DNA of 64,000 bases from Rubrivivax sp. A210 (GCF_904426505.1 NZ_CAJGBN010000071.1:142824-206823), one strand, 5' to 3'. Numbered from the stretch's first letter, positions 35,302 to 45,222 are shown. Translations and numbers: made by a program. Notes: generated from the sequence alone by a model not told the origin.

Positions 35302-38292
35302 GTGGCCAAGATGATCGAATCCGAAGCCTTCGACGCACTGTTCGCGCCCGAGCCGGCAGAGGCCGGAACGTCCGCCGCCGCCGCACCAGCGGCGCGCTGG
35401 AAGGTGCTGCTGGTGGACGACGACAGCGACATCCGCGCCGTGCTGCACCTGGCGCTGCGCGATGTGGTGGTCGAGGGCCTGCGCCTGGAGCTGCTGGACG
35501 CCGACTCCGCCACGGCGGCACGCGCGGCGCTGGCGGCCCACCCCGACATCGCGCTGCTGCTGCTGGACGTGGTGATGGAGACCGAGGACGCCGGCCTGCA
35601 GCTGGTGCGCCATGTGCGGCGCGTGCTGGGCAACCGCACGCTGCAGATCATCCTGCTCACCGGCCAGCCCGGCTATGCGCCGCAGCGCGAGGTGGTGTCG
35701 CAGTTCGAGATCGACGGCTACCGGCTCAAGTCGGAGCTGACCACCGACAAGATCTTCGTCTCGGTCTATGCCGCATTGCGCACCCACCAGGCGCTGCGCG
35801 ACCTGGTGGCCCGGCGCGCCGAGCTGGAGACGCTGGCGCGCACGCTGCGCGAGCGCGAGGACAGGCTGCGCTCGGTGGTCGAATCGGCGCCCGACGCCAT
35901 CGTGCTGGCCAACCAGGAAGGCATCGTCTTCGGCTGGAACGAGGGCGCGAGCCAACTCTTCGGCCGCAGCGAGGCCGAGATGCTGGGGCAAACCGTGGCC
36001 TGCCTGCTGCCACCGCCGCAGCAGGAGGCGGTGGCCGCCTTTCTGCGGCAGGCGCGTGCCGGCGCCCTGGCTGCACCCATGCTGGGCCGTGCCATCGAGT
36101 TGAGCTGCCTGCGCAAGGACGGCGTGGAGCTGCCCATCGAGCTGGTGCTGGGCTCGTGGACGGCGGACGGCGAGCGCAATTTCAGCGCCATCGTGCGCAA
36201 CATCAGCGAGCGGCGGCGGGCCGAGGCCAATCTGCGCCTGGCCGCCACCGTCTACGCCAGCAGCTGGGAAGGCATCGTCATCACCGATGCGCGCAGGACC
36301 ATCATCGATGTCAACCCGGCCTTCTGCCGCATCACCGGCTACGCCAAGGAAGAGGCGGTGGGCCACAAGCCGCGCCTGCTGTCATCGGGCCGCCACGGCG
36401 ACGACTTCTACCGACGCATGGATGCCTCGCTGGCCGACTTCGATTTCTGGCAGGGCGAGATCTGGAACCGCCGCCGCAGCGGCGAGGTCTATGCCGAGAT
36501 GCTGTCGATCTCGGTGGTGCGCGACCCGGCGGGCCGCATCCAGCACTACATCGGCGTCTTCTCCGACATCAGCACGCTCAAGGCGCAGGAGCAGGAGCTC
36601 TACCGCATCGCTCACTTCGACGCCCTCACCGGTGTGCCCAATCGCCGCCTGCTGTCCGACCGCCTGGCGCAATCGATCGCTCGCGCGCTGCGCACCGGCA
36701 AGGCGATGGCGGTCTGCTATCTCGATCTCGACGGTTTCAAGGCCGTCAACGACAGCCACGGCCACGACGCCGGCGACGCGCTGCTGATCGAGATTGCCGA
36801 GCGCCTCAAGCATGTGCTGCGCGCCGACGACACGCTGGCGCGGCTGGGCGGCGACGAGTTCGTGGTGCTGCTTACCGACCTGGCCCAACCGAGCGACTGC
36901 AACCTGGTGCTGCAGCGCATGCTGGGCGAGGTGGCCAGGCCGGTGAGGATAGAGGGCACCGAGATCAGCCTGTCGGCCAGCATTGGCGTCACCACCTTCC
37001 CCGAAGACGATGACGACGCCGAGACACTGCTGCGCCATGCCGACCAGGCCATGTACCTGGCCAAGCAGGCCGGCAAGAACCGCCATCGCCACTTCGACAC
37101 CGAACGCGACCGCGAGGTGCGGCTGCACCAGGGCGAGCTGCAGCGCCTGCGCGAGGCCCTGCGCGACGGCGAGTTCGTGCTGCACTACCAGCCGCGCGTG
37201 GACCTGGGCCATGGCGCCGTCGTCGGCGTGGAGGCCCTGATCCGCTGGGAGCACCCCGAGCGCGGCTGCCTGCTGCCGGGGCAGTTCCTGCACCACCTGC
37301 TCGGCTCGGAGCTTGAGGTGCCGCTGGGCGAATGGGTCATCGAGGCCGCGCTGCGCCAGATGCACGCCTGGAAGCGCCAGGGCCTGGCGCTGGCGGTCAG
37401 CGTCAACATCAGCGCCGACCACCTGCTGCAGGCCAGTTTCGCCCACCAGCTGCGCGGGCTGCTGCGGCGCTATCCTGAACTCCGGCCCCAGGATCTGGAG
37501 CTGGAGATCCTCGAGTCGGCAGCCCTCACCGACATGAAGGCTGCCGTGTACACCCTCACCCAGTGCCGGCAGCTCGGCGTGCAGATCGCGCTCGACGATT
37601 TCGGTACCGGCTACTCCTCGCTGACCTACTTTCTCAACCTGCCGGTGCAGGTGCTCAAGATCGACCAGAGCTTTGTGCGCGCGATGCTGGACGACCCCAG
37701 CGCGCTGGGCATTGTCCAGAGCGTGGTGCATCTGGCGCGGGCCTTCAACCGCACCGTGGTGGCCGAAGGCGTCGAGTCGGCCGAGCTCGCCGCGGTGCTG
37801 CCCGCCCTGGGCTGCCAGCACGCCCAGGGGTTTGAAATCGCGCGCCCCATGGCCGCCGCGGCCCTGCCGGCCTGGATGGCGCATTGGCAGGCCAGCCAGC
37901 CCTGGCGCCACCTCGAGCGGCCACTGCCCGGCGAGACGCTGACGCTGGCGGTGGTCGCTCGCTCGCTGCGGCTGTGGGTCGACGAGATGCTGCAGCAACT
38001 GGACGCAGAGACCGGCGACCTGCAGCCGGGCCAGGACCCGGCCAACGCCGCCTTTGCACGCTGGTTCAGCGGCAATGGCACGGCCCGCTACGGTGCGCTG
38101 CCGGAATTCAAGGCCATCGCCCGTGCCCACGAAGGCCTGCAGGCGCACGCCGCACGCCGCAGCGGCCTGGGCACGGCGGTCGACCGCGCCGCCAGCCGGC
38201 AGCGCCTGCTGGCGCAGCGCGACGAGATCCTGGCGCTGCTGCAGGCCATCCAGGCGCGACAGGCGGCCGCGGCCGACGCGCCCGCGCCCTGA
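35302..38292 (+). CDS. Response regulator with REC-PAS-PAS-GGDEF-EAL domains
   Basis: 996-residue c-di-GMP protein and likely target of the preceding kinase (7-base gap). REC, residues 30-170, has LLVDDDSDI and the acceptor aspartate in LLLLDVVMETEDAG, of the type normally followed by DUF3369. Two PAS domains cover about 190-430. GGDEF near 515 (LARLGGDEFVVLL) is intact and has an RADD inhibitory site; EAL near 643 (VEALIRWEHPE), DDFGTGYSSL near 764 and VAEGVES are intact, so both synthesis and hydrolysis are possible. A C-terminal helical region (880-996) with FARWFSGNGTARYG is reminiscent of a CZB zinc domain but lacks its histidine spacing. Confidence 0.9.
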   Translation: MAKMIESEAFDALFAPEPAEAGTSAAAAPAARWKVLLVDDDSDIRAVLHLALRDVVVEGLRLELLDADSATAARAALAAHPDIALLLLDVVMETEDAGLQLVRHVRRVLGNRTLQIILLTGQPGYAPQREVVSQFEIDGYRLKSELTTDKIFVSVYAALRTHQALRDLVARRAELETLARTLREREDRLRSVVESAPDAIVLANQEGIVFGWNEGASQLFGRSEAEMLGQTVACLLPPPQQEAVAAFLRQARAGALAAPMLGRAIELSCLRKDGVELPIELVLGSWTADGERNFSAIVRNISERRRAEANLRLAATVYASSWEGIVITDARRTIIDVNPAFCRITGYAKEEAVGHKPRLLSSGRHGDDFYRRMDASLADFDFWQGEIWNRRRSGEVYAEMLSISVVRDPAGRIQHYIGVFSDISTLKAQEQELYRIAHFDALTGVPNRRLLSDRLAQSIARALRTGKAMAVCYLDLDGFKAVNDSHGHDAGDALLIEIAERLKHVLRADDTLARLGGDEFVVLLTDLAQPSDCNLVLQRMLGEVARPVRIEGTEISLSASIGVTTFPEDDDDAETLLRHADQAMYLAKQAGKNRHRHFDTERDREVRLHQGELQRLREALRDGEFVLHYQPRVDLGHGAVVGVEALIRWEHPERGCLLPGQFLHHLLGSELEVPLGEWVIEAALRQMHAWKRQGLALAVSVNISADHLLQASFAHQLRGLLRRYPELRPQDLELEILESAALTDMKAAVYTLTQCRQLGVQIALDDFGTGYSSLTYFLNLPVQVLKIDQSFVRAMLDDPSALGIVQSVVHLARAFNRTVVAEGVESAELAAVLPALGCQHAQGFEIARPMAAAALPAWMAHWQASQPWRHLERPLPGETLTLAVVARSLRLWVDEMLQQLDAETGDLQPGQDPANAAFARWFSGNGTARYGALPEFKAIARAHEGLQAHAARRSGLGTAVDRAASRQRLLAQRDEILALLQAIQARQAAAADAPAP

Positions 38293-38295
38293 GCC

Positions 38296-39039
<744 letters not shown>

Positions 39040-39046
39040 GGTGTGT

Positions 39047-40150
39047 TCAGCGGTTCTTGCTCATGGACAGGCGCTTCTCGATCCACAGGCTGTAGCGAGA
39101 CATCGAGAAGCAGAAGGTGAAGTAGATCGCCGCGATGAAGAGATAGGCCTCGATCTTGAAAGGCCGCCAATCGCTGTCGGAATTGAGCGCCAGACCCATC
39201 GCGCCGGTCAGCTCGTAGAGGCTGACGATGGTCACCAGCGAGGTGTCCTTGAAGATGGCGATGAAGTTGTTCATGATGCCCGGCACCACCAGCGCCAGCG
39301 CCTGCGGCAGGATGATCTTGCGCTGCGCCTGCCAGTAGCTCAGGCCCAGGGTGTCGGCGGCCTCCTGCTGGCCCTTGGGGATGGCCTGCAGACCGCCGCG
39401 CACGATTTCGGCCATGTAGGCGGCGGCGAACAGCGTGATGCCCACCAGCACGCGCAGCAGCACGTCGATGCTGGTACCCGGCGGCATGAACAGCGGAAAC
39501 ATGAAGCTGGCCATGAAGAGCACGCTGATCAGCGGCACGCCGCGGATCAGCTCGACGTAAATGACGCAGATGGTCTTGATCGCCGGCATGTTGCTGCGCC
39601 GCCCCAGCGCCACCGCCACCGCCAGCGGGAAGGCGAAGACGATGGACAGCGTGGCCAGCATGATGGTCAGCGGCAGGCCCCCCCAGCGGTCGGTGGTCAC
39701 CGGCGCCAGGCCCAACACGCCACCCAGCATCAGCGTGAAGAACAGGCCCAGCACGGCGGCCCACAGCAGCAGCAGCCAGGGCTTCCAGAAGGTACGCACG
39801 CAGCTCGCCACCAGCAGCGCCACCAGGGCCAGCGTGGCAATCTCGGGCCGCCATTGCTGGTCAAACGGGTAGCGGCCGAAGATGATGAGGCGGTGCTTCT
39901 CGGTGATCACGCCCCAGCAGGCGCCGACGCCGCGCGCCGCCTGGCACTGGTCGGCATTGGCCGCCGTGACGGCATGGAGCACGGCCCAGCTGAAGAGCTG
40001 CGGCAGCAGCCACAGCGCCAGGCCGGCCATCAGCAGCGTGACGACGGCGCTGGGCAGATTGCCGAAGAGGTTGCGGCGCATCCACGGCACCAGCCCCTCG
40101 GTCTTGACCGGGGCCGGGCGCGGCTCGATGGGGGTGAAGGTCGCGGACAT
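39047..40150 (-). CDS. aapM: General L-amino acid ABC transporter permease AapM
   Basis: 367-residue inner-membrane permease with about eight helices. The first half (EGLVPWMRRNLFGNLPSAVV, then a loop with ANADQCQAARGVGACWGVI) is the extended N-terminal region peculiar to AapM/BztC, and the second half has the permease EAA loop AADTLGLSYWQAQRKIILPQAL. It pairs with AapQ. Stop and start are spaced 4-8 bases from its neighbours, so the operon is compact. Confidence 0.94.
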   Translation of the reverse strand: MSATFTPIEPRPAPVKTEGLVPWMRRNLFGNLPSAVVTLLMAGLALWLLPQLFSWAVLHAVTAANADQCQAARGVGACWGVITEKHRLIIFGRYPFDQQWRPEIATLALVALLVASCVRTFWKPWLLLLWAAVLGLFFTLMLGGVLGLAPVTTDRWGGLPLTIMLATLSIVFAFPLAVAVALGRRSNMPAIKTICVIYVELIRGVPLISVLFMASFMFPLFMPPGTSIDVLLRVLVGITLFAAAYMAEIVRGGLQAIPKGQQEAADTLGLSYWQAQRKIILPQALALVVPGIMNNFIAIFKDTSLVTIVSLYELTGAMGLALNSDSDWRPFKIEAYLFIAAIYFTFCFSMSRYSLWIEKRLSMSKNR

Positions 40151-40154
40151 GGCT

Positions 40155-41342
40155 TCACCGCTCCTTGATGGCCGAGCGCTTGTTGTACCAGTTCATGATC
40201 CCCGAGGTGGTGAGCGAGGTCGTGAGGTAGACGGCCATGATGAGGGCGATGCACTCCACGGCGCGGCCGGTCTGGTTGATGGCTGTGTTGCTGATCGACA
40301 CCACGTCGGGGTAGCCGATGGCCACCGCCAGCGACGAGTTCTTGGTCAGGTTGAGGAACTGGTTGGTCATGGGCGGGATGATCACGCGCAGCGCCTGCGG
40401 CAGCACCACCAGGCGCATCTGCTGGCCCTTGGACAGGCCCAGGGCGCCCGAGGCTTCGCTCTGGCCGCGCGGCACCGACGCGATGCCGGCGCGCACCACT
40501 TCGGCGACGAAGGACGCGGTGTAGAAGACCAGGCCGAGCAGCACCGAGATGAACTCGGGCGTGAACGAGCTGCCGCCGTCCACCGAGACCTCGCCCGCCT
40601 TCGGGATGTTCCAGGCCGTCGGTGCGCCGCCCAGCAGCCAGCCGGCCAGCGCGCAGGCCACGATCAGCGCCAGCGCCGGCAGCAGCACCGGGCGCGGCCG
40701 GCCCGTGGCCTCGAAGTGGCGGCGCGCGCTGCCGGCCCACAGCCAGGCCAGCACGGCGCCGGCCACGGCCCCGGCAGCCGACAGCGCCTGGCCCGTGCCC
40801 CACACCGGCACCGGATAGCTCAGGCCGCCCTTGCTCAGGAACACCAGGCCACCCAGTTGCAAGGGCTCGCCCGGGTCGGGCAGCCATTCGGTGAGCAGCA
40901 GGTACCACACCAGCAGTTGCAGCAGCACCGGGATGTTGCGGAACATCTCGACATAGGCGTAGCACAGGCCGCGCACGATGGCGTTGTTGGAGAAACGCCC
41001 CACGCCCAGCAGCGTGCCCAGCACGGTGGTCATCACGATGCCGAGGATGGCCACCTTGAGCGTGTTGACCACGCCCACCGCGAAGGCCTTCCAGTACGGG
41101 TCTGTCGACTCGTAGGGAATGAGCAGCTCGCCGATGTCGAAACCGGCCGGGCTGGTGAGGAAGTCGAAGCCGCTCTGGATGCCGCGCACGCGCATGTTCT
41201 CGAGCGTGTTGTGGGCCAGGAACCAGACCCCCAGCACGATCAGGCCCAGCGCGACGACCTGGTAAAGCACGCCCCGCGCGGCGCGGCTGCGCAGGGACCA
41301 GTCGCGCCGCCTGGGCGGTGCGGCACGCGGGGCCGTGGTCAT
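40155..41342 (-). CDS. aapQ: General L-amino acid ABC transporter permease AapQ
   Basis: 395-residue permease of the same importer. The N-terminus (RGVLYQVVALGLIVLGVWFL) starts with a membrane helix, and the EAA loop EASGALGLSKGQQMRLVVLPQAL contacts the ATPase AapP. The long internal loop between helices is usual for AapQ/BztB. It follows aapJ by 74 bases, a usual gap after a binding-protein gene. Confidence 0.94.
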   Translation of the reverse strand: MTTAPRAAPPRRRDWSLRSRAARGVLYQVVALGLIVLGVWFLAHNTLENMRVRGIQSGFDFLTSPAGFDIGELLIPYESTDPYWKAFAVGVVNTLKVAILGIVMTTVLGTLLGVGRFSNNAIVRGLCYAYVEMFRNIPVLLQLLVWYLLLTEWLPDPGEPLQLGGLVFLSKGGLSYPVPVWGTGQALSAAGAVAGAVLAWLWAGSARRHFEATGRPRPVLLPALALIVACALAGWLLGGAPTAWNIPKAGEVSVDGGSSFTPEFISVLLGLVFYTASFVAEVVRAGIASVPRGQSEASGALGLSKGQQMRLVVLPQALRVIIPPMTNQFLNLTKNSSLAVAIGYPDVVSISNTAINQTGRAVECIALIMAVYLTTSLTTSGIMNWYNKRSAIKER

Positions 41343-41416
41343 GGGCGGGGCTCCTTCAAACCGGAAGATGCAACTCGATCACCACCGCGGCTGCGGTGGC
41401 GAAGATGCTGTCGCGA

Positions 41417-42454
41417 TCAGCGGATGGGAGGCGCGTACTGGATGCCGCCATGGTTCCAGAGGTTGTTGACCCCGCGCGGCAGGCCCAGCGCGCTCTTGGG
41501 GCCGACATTGCGCTCGAAAATCTCGCCGTAATTGCCCACCGCCTTGATGGCGCGTGCGGCCCATTCCTTGTCCAGTCCCAGCAGTTTGCCGGTGTCCTCG
41601 GTGCCGCCAAGGATGCGGCCGACGGCGGGGTCGTCGGTCTTGGTCTTGAGCTGGTCGACATTGGCCTGGTTGATGCCGTATTCCTCGGCCTCAAGCAGCG
41701 CGAAATAGACCCACTTGGCGATGGCGAAGAACTCGTCGTCGCCGCGGCGCACGCTGGGGCCCAGCGGCTCCTTGCTGATCAGCTCGGGCAGGATCAGGTG
41801 GTCGGCCGGGGTCTTGGCTTCCTTGTTGCGCGTGCTGGCCAGGCCCGAGGCGTCGGTGGTGTAGGCCTGGCAGCGGCCGGCGAAGTAGGCGCCGGTGGCG
41901 GCCTCAAGCTTCTCGAACACGACCGGCTTGATGGCCAGGCCGTTGGCGCGCGAGAAGTCGGTGAGGTTCTTCTCGGTGGTGGTGCCCGACTGCACGCAGA
42001 CGGTGGCGCCCTTGAGCTGCTTGGCGTTCTTGATCTTGCCCTTGGACGGCACCATGAAGCCCTGGCCGTCGTAGTAGGTGGCACCGACGAAGTGCATGCC
42101 CAGCGAGGCATCACGGGTCAGCGTCCAGGTGGTGTTGCGCGAGAGGATGTCGATCTCGCCCGACTGCAGCGCGGTGAAGCGCTGCTGCGCATTCAGCGGC
42201 ACCCACTTCACCTTGCCGGCGTCGCCCAGCAGCGAGGCGGCCACGGCCTTGCAGTAGTCGACGTCCAGGCCGCTCCAGTTGCCCTGGCTGTCGGCCGACG
42301 AGAAGCCGGCCAGGCCGGTGTTGACGCCGCAGACGAGTTGGCCGCGCGCCTTGATGGCGTCGATGGTCTTGCCGGCCAGCGCGGGCGTGGCGCTGAGGGC
42401 GCCAGCTGCCAGAAGGGCAAGGCACGCCAGGCGGGAAGGCTTGAATTCGAACAT
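41417..42454 (-). CDS. aapJ: General L-amino acid ABC transporter periplasmic binding protein
   Basis: 345-residue solute-binding protein with a signal peptide (LACLALLAAGALSATPALAG). The mature part starts KTIDAIKARGQLVCGVNTGL and has the family's GFSSADSQGNWSGLDVDYCKA ligand site. The start at 42454 has a GGAG site; a longer frame to 42547 has no signal peptide and would run through the promoter. A sigma-54-type promoter is 93 bp upstream, so the operon is likely induced under nitrogen limitation. Confidence 0.95.
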   Translation of the reverse strand: MFEFKPSRLACLALLAAGALSATPALAGKTIDAIKARGQLVCGVNTGLAGFSSADSQGNWSGLDVDYCKAVAASLLGDAGKVKWVPLNAQQRFTALQSGEIDILSRNTTWTLTRDASLGMHFVGATYYDGQGFMVPSKGKIKNAKQLKGATVCVQSGTTTEKNLTDFSRANGLAIKPVVFEKLEAATGAYFAGRCQAYTTDASGLASTRNKEAKTPADHLILPELISKEPLGPSVRRGDDEFFAIAKWVYFALLEAEEYGINQANVDQLKTKTDDPAVGRILGGTEDTGKLLGLDKEWAARAIKAVGNYGEIFERNVGPKSALGLPRGVNNLWNHGGIQYAPPIR

Positions 42455-42546
42455 GGATGGACTCCGGAAGACGTTGTTGGAGGTCGGGTGGTCAATGGGC
42501 GAACTTGGTGCGCCACGGCGGCCCGACGATAGCTTCAAAGCGCACA

Positions 42547-42563
42547 CGCAGCAACTGTGCCAA
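42547..42563 (-). promoter_or_regulatory. Sigma-54 (RpoN) promoter of aapJQMP
   Basis: On the minus strand TTGGCACAGTTGCTGCG fits TGGCAC-N5-TTGC with the diagnostic GG and GC doublets ten bases apart. It lies 93 bp upstream of aapJ. No convincing NtrC site was seen further upstream. Confidence 0.65.
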
Positions 42564-42679
42564 TCCCTTAACGGATCGCGGCGCCGAGCCCACAGCCCTG
42601 CCGCCCGCCCACCACTATCACCGACGGCGCCGCGGCATCTATGGCACTCTTGCCGGTTCGCCCGCTACCGAGGGCTGCG

Positions 42680-43885
42680 ATGAACAGCATGGAATTCGAA
42701 CCCGACCAAGCCCTGGGCACCTGGCAGGCCGATGGGGCCCCTCCCGCCGAAGAGCGCACGGTGATGGTGACCCAGTCGCGCGCCGCGCCGGTGGCCGACG
42801 CGCGTGCCAGCTGGGTGCACTACCTGGTGGTGCTGGACGATGCCGCAGGCAGTGGCCCCGAGCGCAGCCGCCGCGTGCCCGTGGGCAGCACCACCATGCG
42901 CATAGGCCGCCGCGTGCCCTGCGAACTGGTGCTGGCCGACAGCGAGGTCTCCGGCCTGCACTGCGAGGTCAAGGCCACGCCGGGCCTGGCCGCGCTCGAG
43001 GTGACCGACCGCGGTTCGACCAACGGCAGCTTCATCGACGGCGTGCGCGTCGCCGGCACGGCCTTGCTGCCCAGCGGCTCCCTGCTCCAGATAGGCAGGC
43101 TGGAGCTGCGCCACGAGTTCCGCCCGCCGCACGAGGCAGAGCGCTCCGACGAGCTGCAGCGCGATCTCGACAGCGCCAGCCGCTATGTGCAGTCGCTGCT
43201 GCCGCCGCCCATGCGTGAGGGTCCGGTGCGAACCGAGTGGTTCTTCCGCCCCTCGGCCCAGCTCGGCGGCGACGCCTTCGGCTATGCCCAGATCGACGAG
43301 CACCGCTTCGCCGGCTACCTGATCGACGTCTCCGGCCACGGCGTGGCGGCCGCGGTACATACGGTGTCCATCCTCAATGTGCTGCGCCAGCGCGCCCTGC
43401 CGGGGGTCGACTTCGCCGACCCGGCCCAGGTGCTGACGCGGCTGAACGCGATGTTCGACATGGCGCTGCATGGCGGCCTCTTCTTCACCATCTGGTACGG
43501 CAGCTACGACCTGCGCACGCGGCGGCTGCGCTATGCCTCGGGCGGCCACCACCCGGCCTTCCTGGTGGACGCCGAACGCCGTGCGTTGAGGCCACTGCGC
43601 ACGCGCAACCCCGTCGTCGGCGCCGCCCCAGGCCGCGTCTACACGGCCGACGAGGTCGAGGTCGACACCGGTGCCTGCCTGCACGTCTTCAGCGACGGCG
43701 TCTATGAGATCGAGACGGCCGCCGGCGTGCTGGGCAGCCTGGCCGACTTCACGCCGTTGCTTCTCGAACCGCCCCAGCCCGGCCTGCCTGAGCCCGAGCG
43801 GCTGCACCGCGCGGTGCGCTCACGCGCCCGGCCGGGGCCGCTGGCCGACGATTTCTCGCTGCTCAGTGTCACCTTCCTGTCTTGA
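42680..43885 (+). CDS. FHA-domain PP2C (SpoIIE/RsbU-type) serine phosphatase
   Basis: 401-residue phosphatase. Residues 60-145 are an FHA phosphothreonine-binding domain (IGRRVPCELVLADSEVSGLH and RGSTNGSFIDG). Residues 175-400 are a SpoIIE-type PP2C domain with metal-binding GGDAFGYAQ, IDVSGHGVAAAVH, SDGVYE and ADDFSLL. It should dephosphorylate a STAS-domain antagonist, namely the next gene, 58 bases downstream. The start at 42680 has GAGG upstream; two other in-frame ATGs are near. A typical partner-switch phosphatase, but with FHA instead of the more usual receiver or HAMP input. Confidence 0.88.
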   Translation: MNSMEFEPDQALGTWQADGAPPAEERTVMVTQSRAAPVADARASWVHYLVVLDDAAGSGPERSRRVPVGSTTMRIGRRVPCELVLADSEVSGLHCEVKATPGLAALEVTDRGSTNGSFIDGVRVAGTALLPSGSLLQIGRLELRHEFRPPHEAERSDELQRDLDSASRYVQSLLPPPMREGPVRTEWFFRPSAQLGGDAFGYAQIDEHRFAGYLIDVSGHGVAAAVHTVSILNVLRQRALPGVDFADPAQVLTRLNAMFDMALHGGLFFTIWYGSYDLRTRRLRYASGGHHPAFLVDAERRALRPLRTRNPVVGAAPGRVYTADEVEVDTGACLHVFSDGVYEIETAAGVLGSLADFTPLLLEPPQPGLPEPERLHRAVRSRARPGPLADDFSLLSVTFLS

Positions 43886-43943
43886 AGCCGACTTAATCTG
43901 GCTGGTTAGCCCGCTTGGGCCGGCCTTGCCAGGAGAAGATGCC

Positions 43944-44288
43944 ATGGATATCGAAGTCACCGAGACCGCGCCCGGCCGGGCGCTCAAGGTCGCTTTGCGG
44001 GGCCGCTTGGACACCGCCGGCGTGGACCGCGTCGAGACCCGGTTCATGGCGGCCGTGGTGGCGCAGAGCCGCAATGCCATCGTCGATCTGGGCGCGGTGG
44101 AACTGCTCACGTCCATGGGCATACGCATGGTCATCTCGGCCGCCCGTGCCATGAGCGCCCGCCACACCAAGCTGGTGCTGTTCGGTGCCCAGCCGCTGGT
44201 GCAGGAGGTGCTGGAAACCGCCGCCATCGACAGCCTGGTGGCCGTGGTGCCTTCAGAGGCCGAGGCGCTGGCCCTGGTGGTGGCCTGA
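43944..44288 (+). CDS. STAS-domain anti-sigma-factor antagonist
   Basis: 114-residue STAS protein (SpoIIAA/RsbV-like). The motif IVDLGAVELLTSMGIRMVIS holds the serine that a partner kinase phosphorylates. The start at 43944 has AGGAGAAG. It lies between the FHA-phosphatase and the HATPase genes, the classical three-part partner switch. Confidence 0.88.
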   Translation: MDIEVTETAPGRALKVALRGRLDTAGVDRVETRFMAAVVAQSRNAIVDLGAVELLTSMGIRMVISAARAMSARHTKLVLFGAQPLVQEVLETAAIDSLVAVVPSEAEALALVVA

Positions 44289-44299
44289 TTGGCGCCATC

Positions 44300-44716
44300 A
44301 TGGAGCGCAAGCTGCAACTCGCGCTGGCCGCCTCGGCCGCAGGCCTGAGTCGCGGTCTGCCATCGGTCGAGGCCTTCCTGGCCGAGCGCGCGGTGGCCGC
44401 ACCGGCGCGGCTGCGGGTGGCCATGCTGCTGGAAGAAGCGGTGATGAACGTGGCCATGCACGGCCTCGCGCAGCCCGAAAGCCACGAGCTGCAGCTGTCG
44501 GTGGGGGTACACAGCGACCGCGTTGAACTGGTGATCGAGGACGACGGCGTCGCCTTCGACCCGGTGACGGCGGCGCTGCCGACGCGACCGGCCAGCCTGG
44601 CCGAAGCCAGCCCCGGCGGCCTGGGCATCCGGCTGATGCGGCGCTTCGCGAGTCGACTGCACTACCAGCGCCACGACGGCCGCAACCGGCTCACGCTGGA
44701 CGTGGGCCGCGACTAG
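44300..44716 (+). CDS. RsbW-type HATPase serine kinase/anti-sigma-like protein
   Basis: 138-residue GHKL ATPase. N-box EEAVMNVAMHGL (E-x3-N), G1 box IEDDGVAFDP and G2 box GGLGIRLMRRF are present. Proteins of this kind phosphorylate the STAS partner and bind or release a target. It follows the STAS gene by 11 bases. No sigma factor gene is visible nearby, so the target may be another regulator. Its stop overlaps the convergent TPM gene. Confidence 0.87.
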   Translation: MERKLQLALAASAAGLSRGLPSVEAFLAERAVAAPARLRVAMLLEEAVMNVAMHGLAQPESHELQLSVGVHSDRVELVIEDDGVAFDPVTAALPTRPASLAEASPGGLGIRLMRRFASRLHYQRHDGRNRLTLDVGRD

Positions 44717-45222
44717 CGCAGGTCGGCGCGGTCAGGCAACTCGTTGGGGTTGGCCTGGCCGGCGGCGAGCGGGAAATGCTGCGCCAGCACGGCGTCCACC
44801 GCATCCACGGCCTGGGCCAGGCCGTCCTCGAAACGGCCGCCGCGGAAGGCCTCCCGCATGGCGCCAACCACGCCGTCCCAGTGCGCCTGCGGCACGGCGC
44901 GCGCAACGGCGCGGTCGGCAACGACCTCGATCGCGTGCTCGGCCAGCAGCAGGTAGATGAGGACGCCGTTGTTGTGCTCGGTGTCCCAGACGCGCAGCTT
45001 GCCGAACATCGTCACCGCGCGCTGGCGCGGCGTGGCGTCGCGCCACAGATAGGACAGCGGCAGGCCGGCCTCGATGCACAGACGGATCTCGCCGCTGTGG
45101 CCGCGCTCGCTGGCGGCCACGCGCTGCGCCAGCCGCGCCAGCGCCGCGGCATCGAGGGCGCGTGCAGTGTCGGTCTCGTCGTACCAGCGGTGCCGGAGGA
45201 TGCGTGCCAGCCTGCCCATCAC
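44713..45222 (-). CDS. TPM-domain protein (second YgcG-like gene)
   Basis: 169-residue protein with a TPM domain (LRVWDTEHNNGVLIYLLLAEHAIEVVADRAVA), the same domain as the gene upstream but without signal peptide or Gly-rich tail, so probably cytoplasmic or membrane-associated. It overlaps the preceding gene by four bases and lies in a lemA-TPM-TPM operon, a very common bacterial arrangement of unresolved envelope function. Confidence 0.85.
   Translation of the reverse strand: MMGRLARILRHRWYDETDTARALDAAALARLAQRVAASERGHSGEIRLCIEAGLPLSYLWRDATPRQRAVTMFGKLRVWDTEHNNGVLIYLLLAEHAIEVVADRAVARAVPQAHWDGVVGAMREAFRGGRFEDGLAQAVDAVDAVLAQHFPLAAGQANPNELPDRADLR

Noticed and set aside
42643..42656. TGGCACTCTTGCC upstream of the FHA phosphatase
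   Set aside because: The GG and GC doublets are seven bases apart rather than ten, so it does not fit sigma-54.
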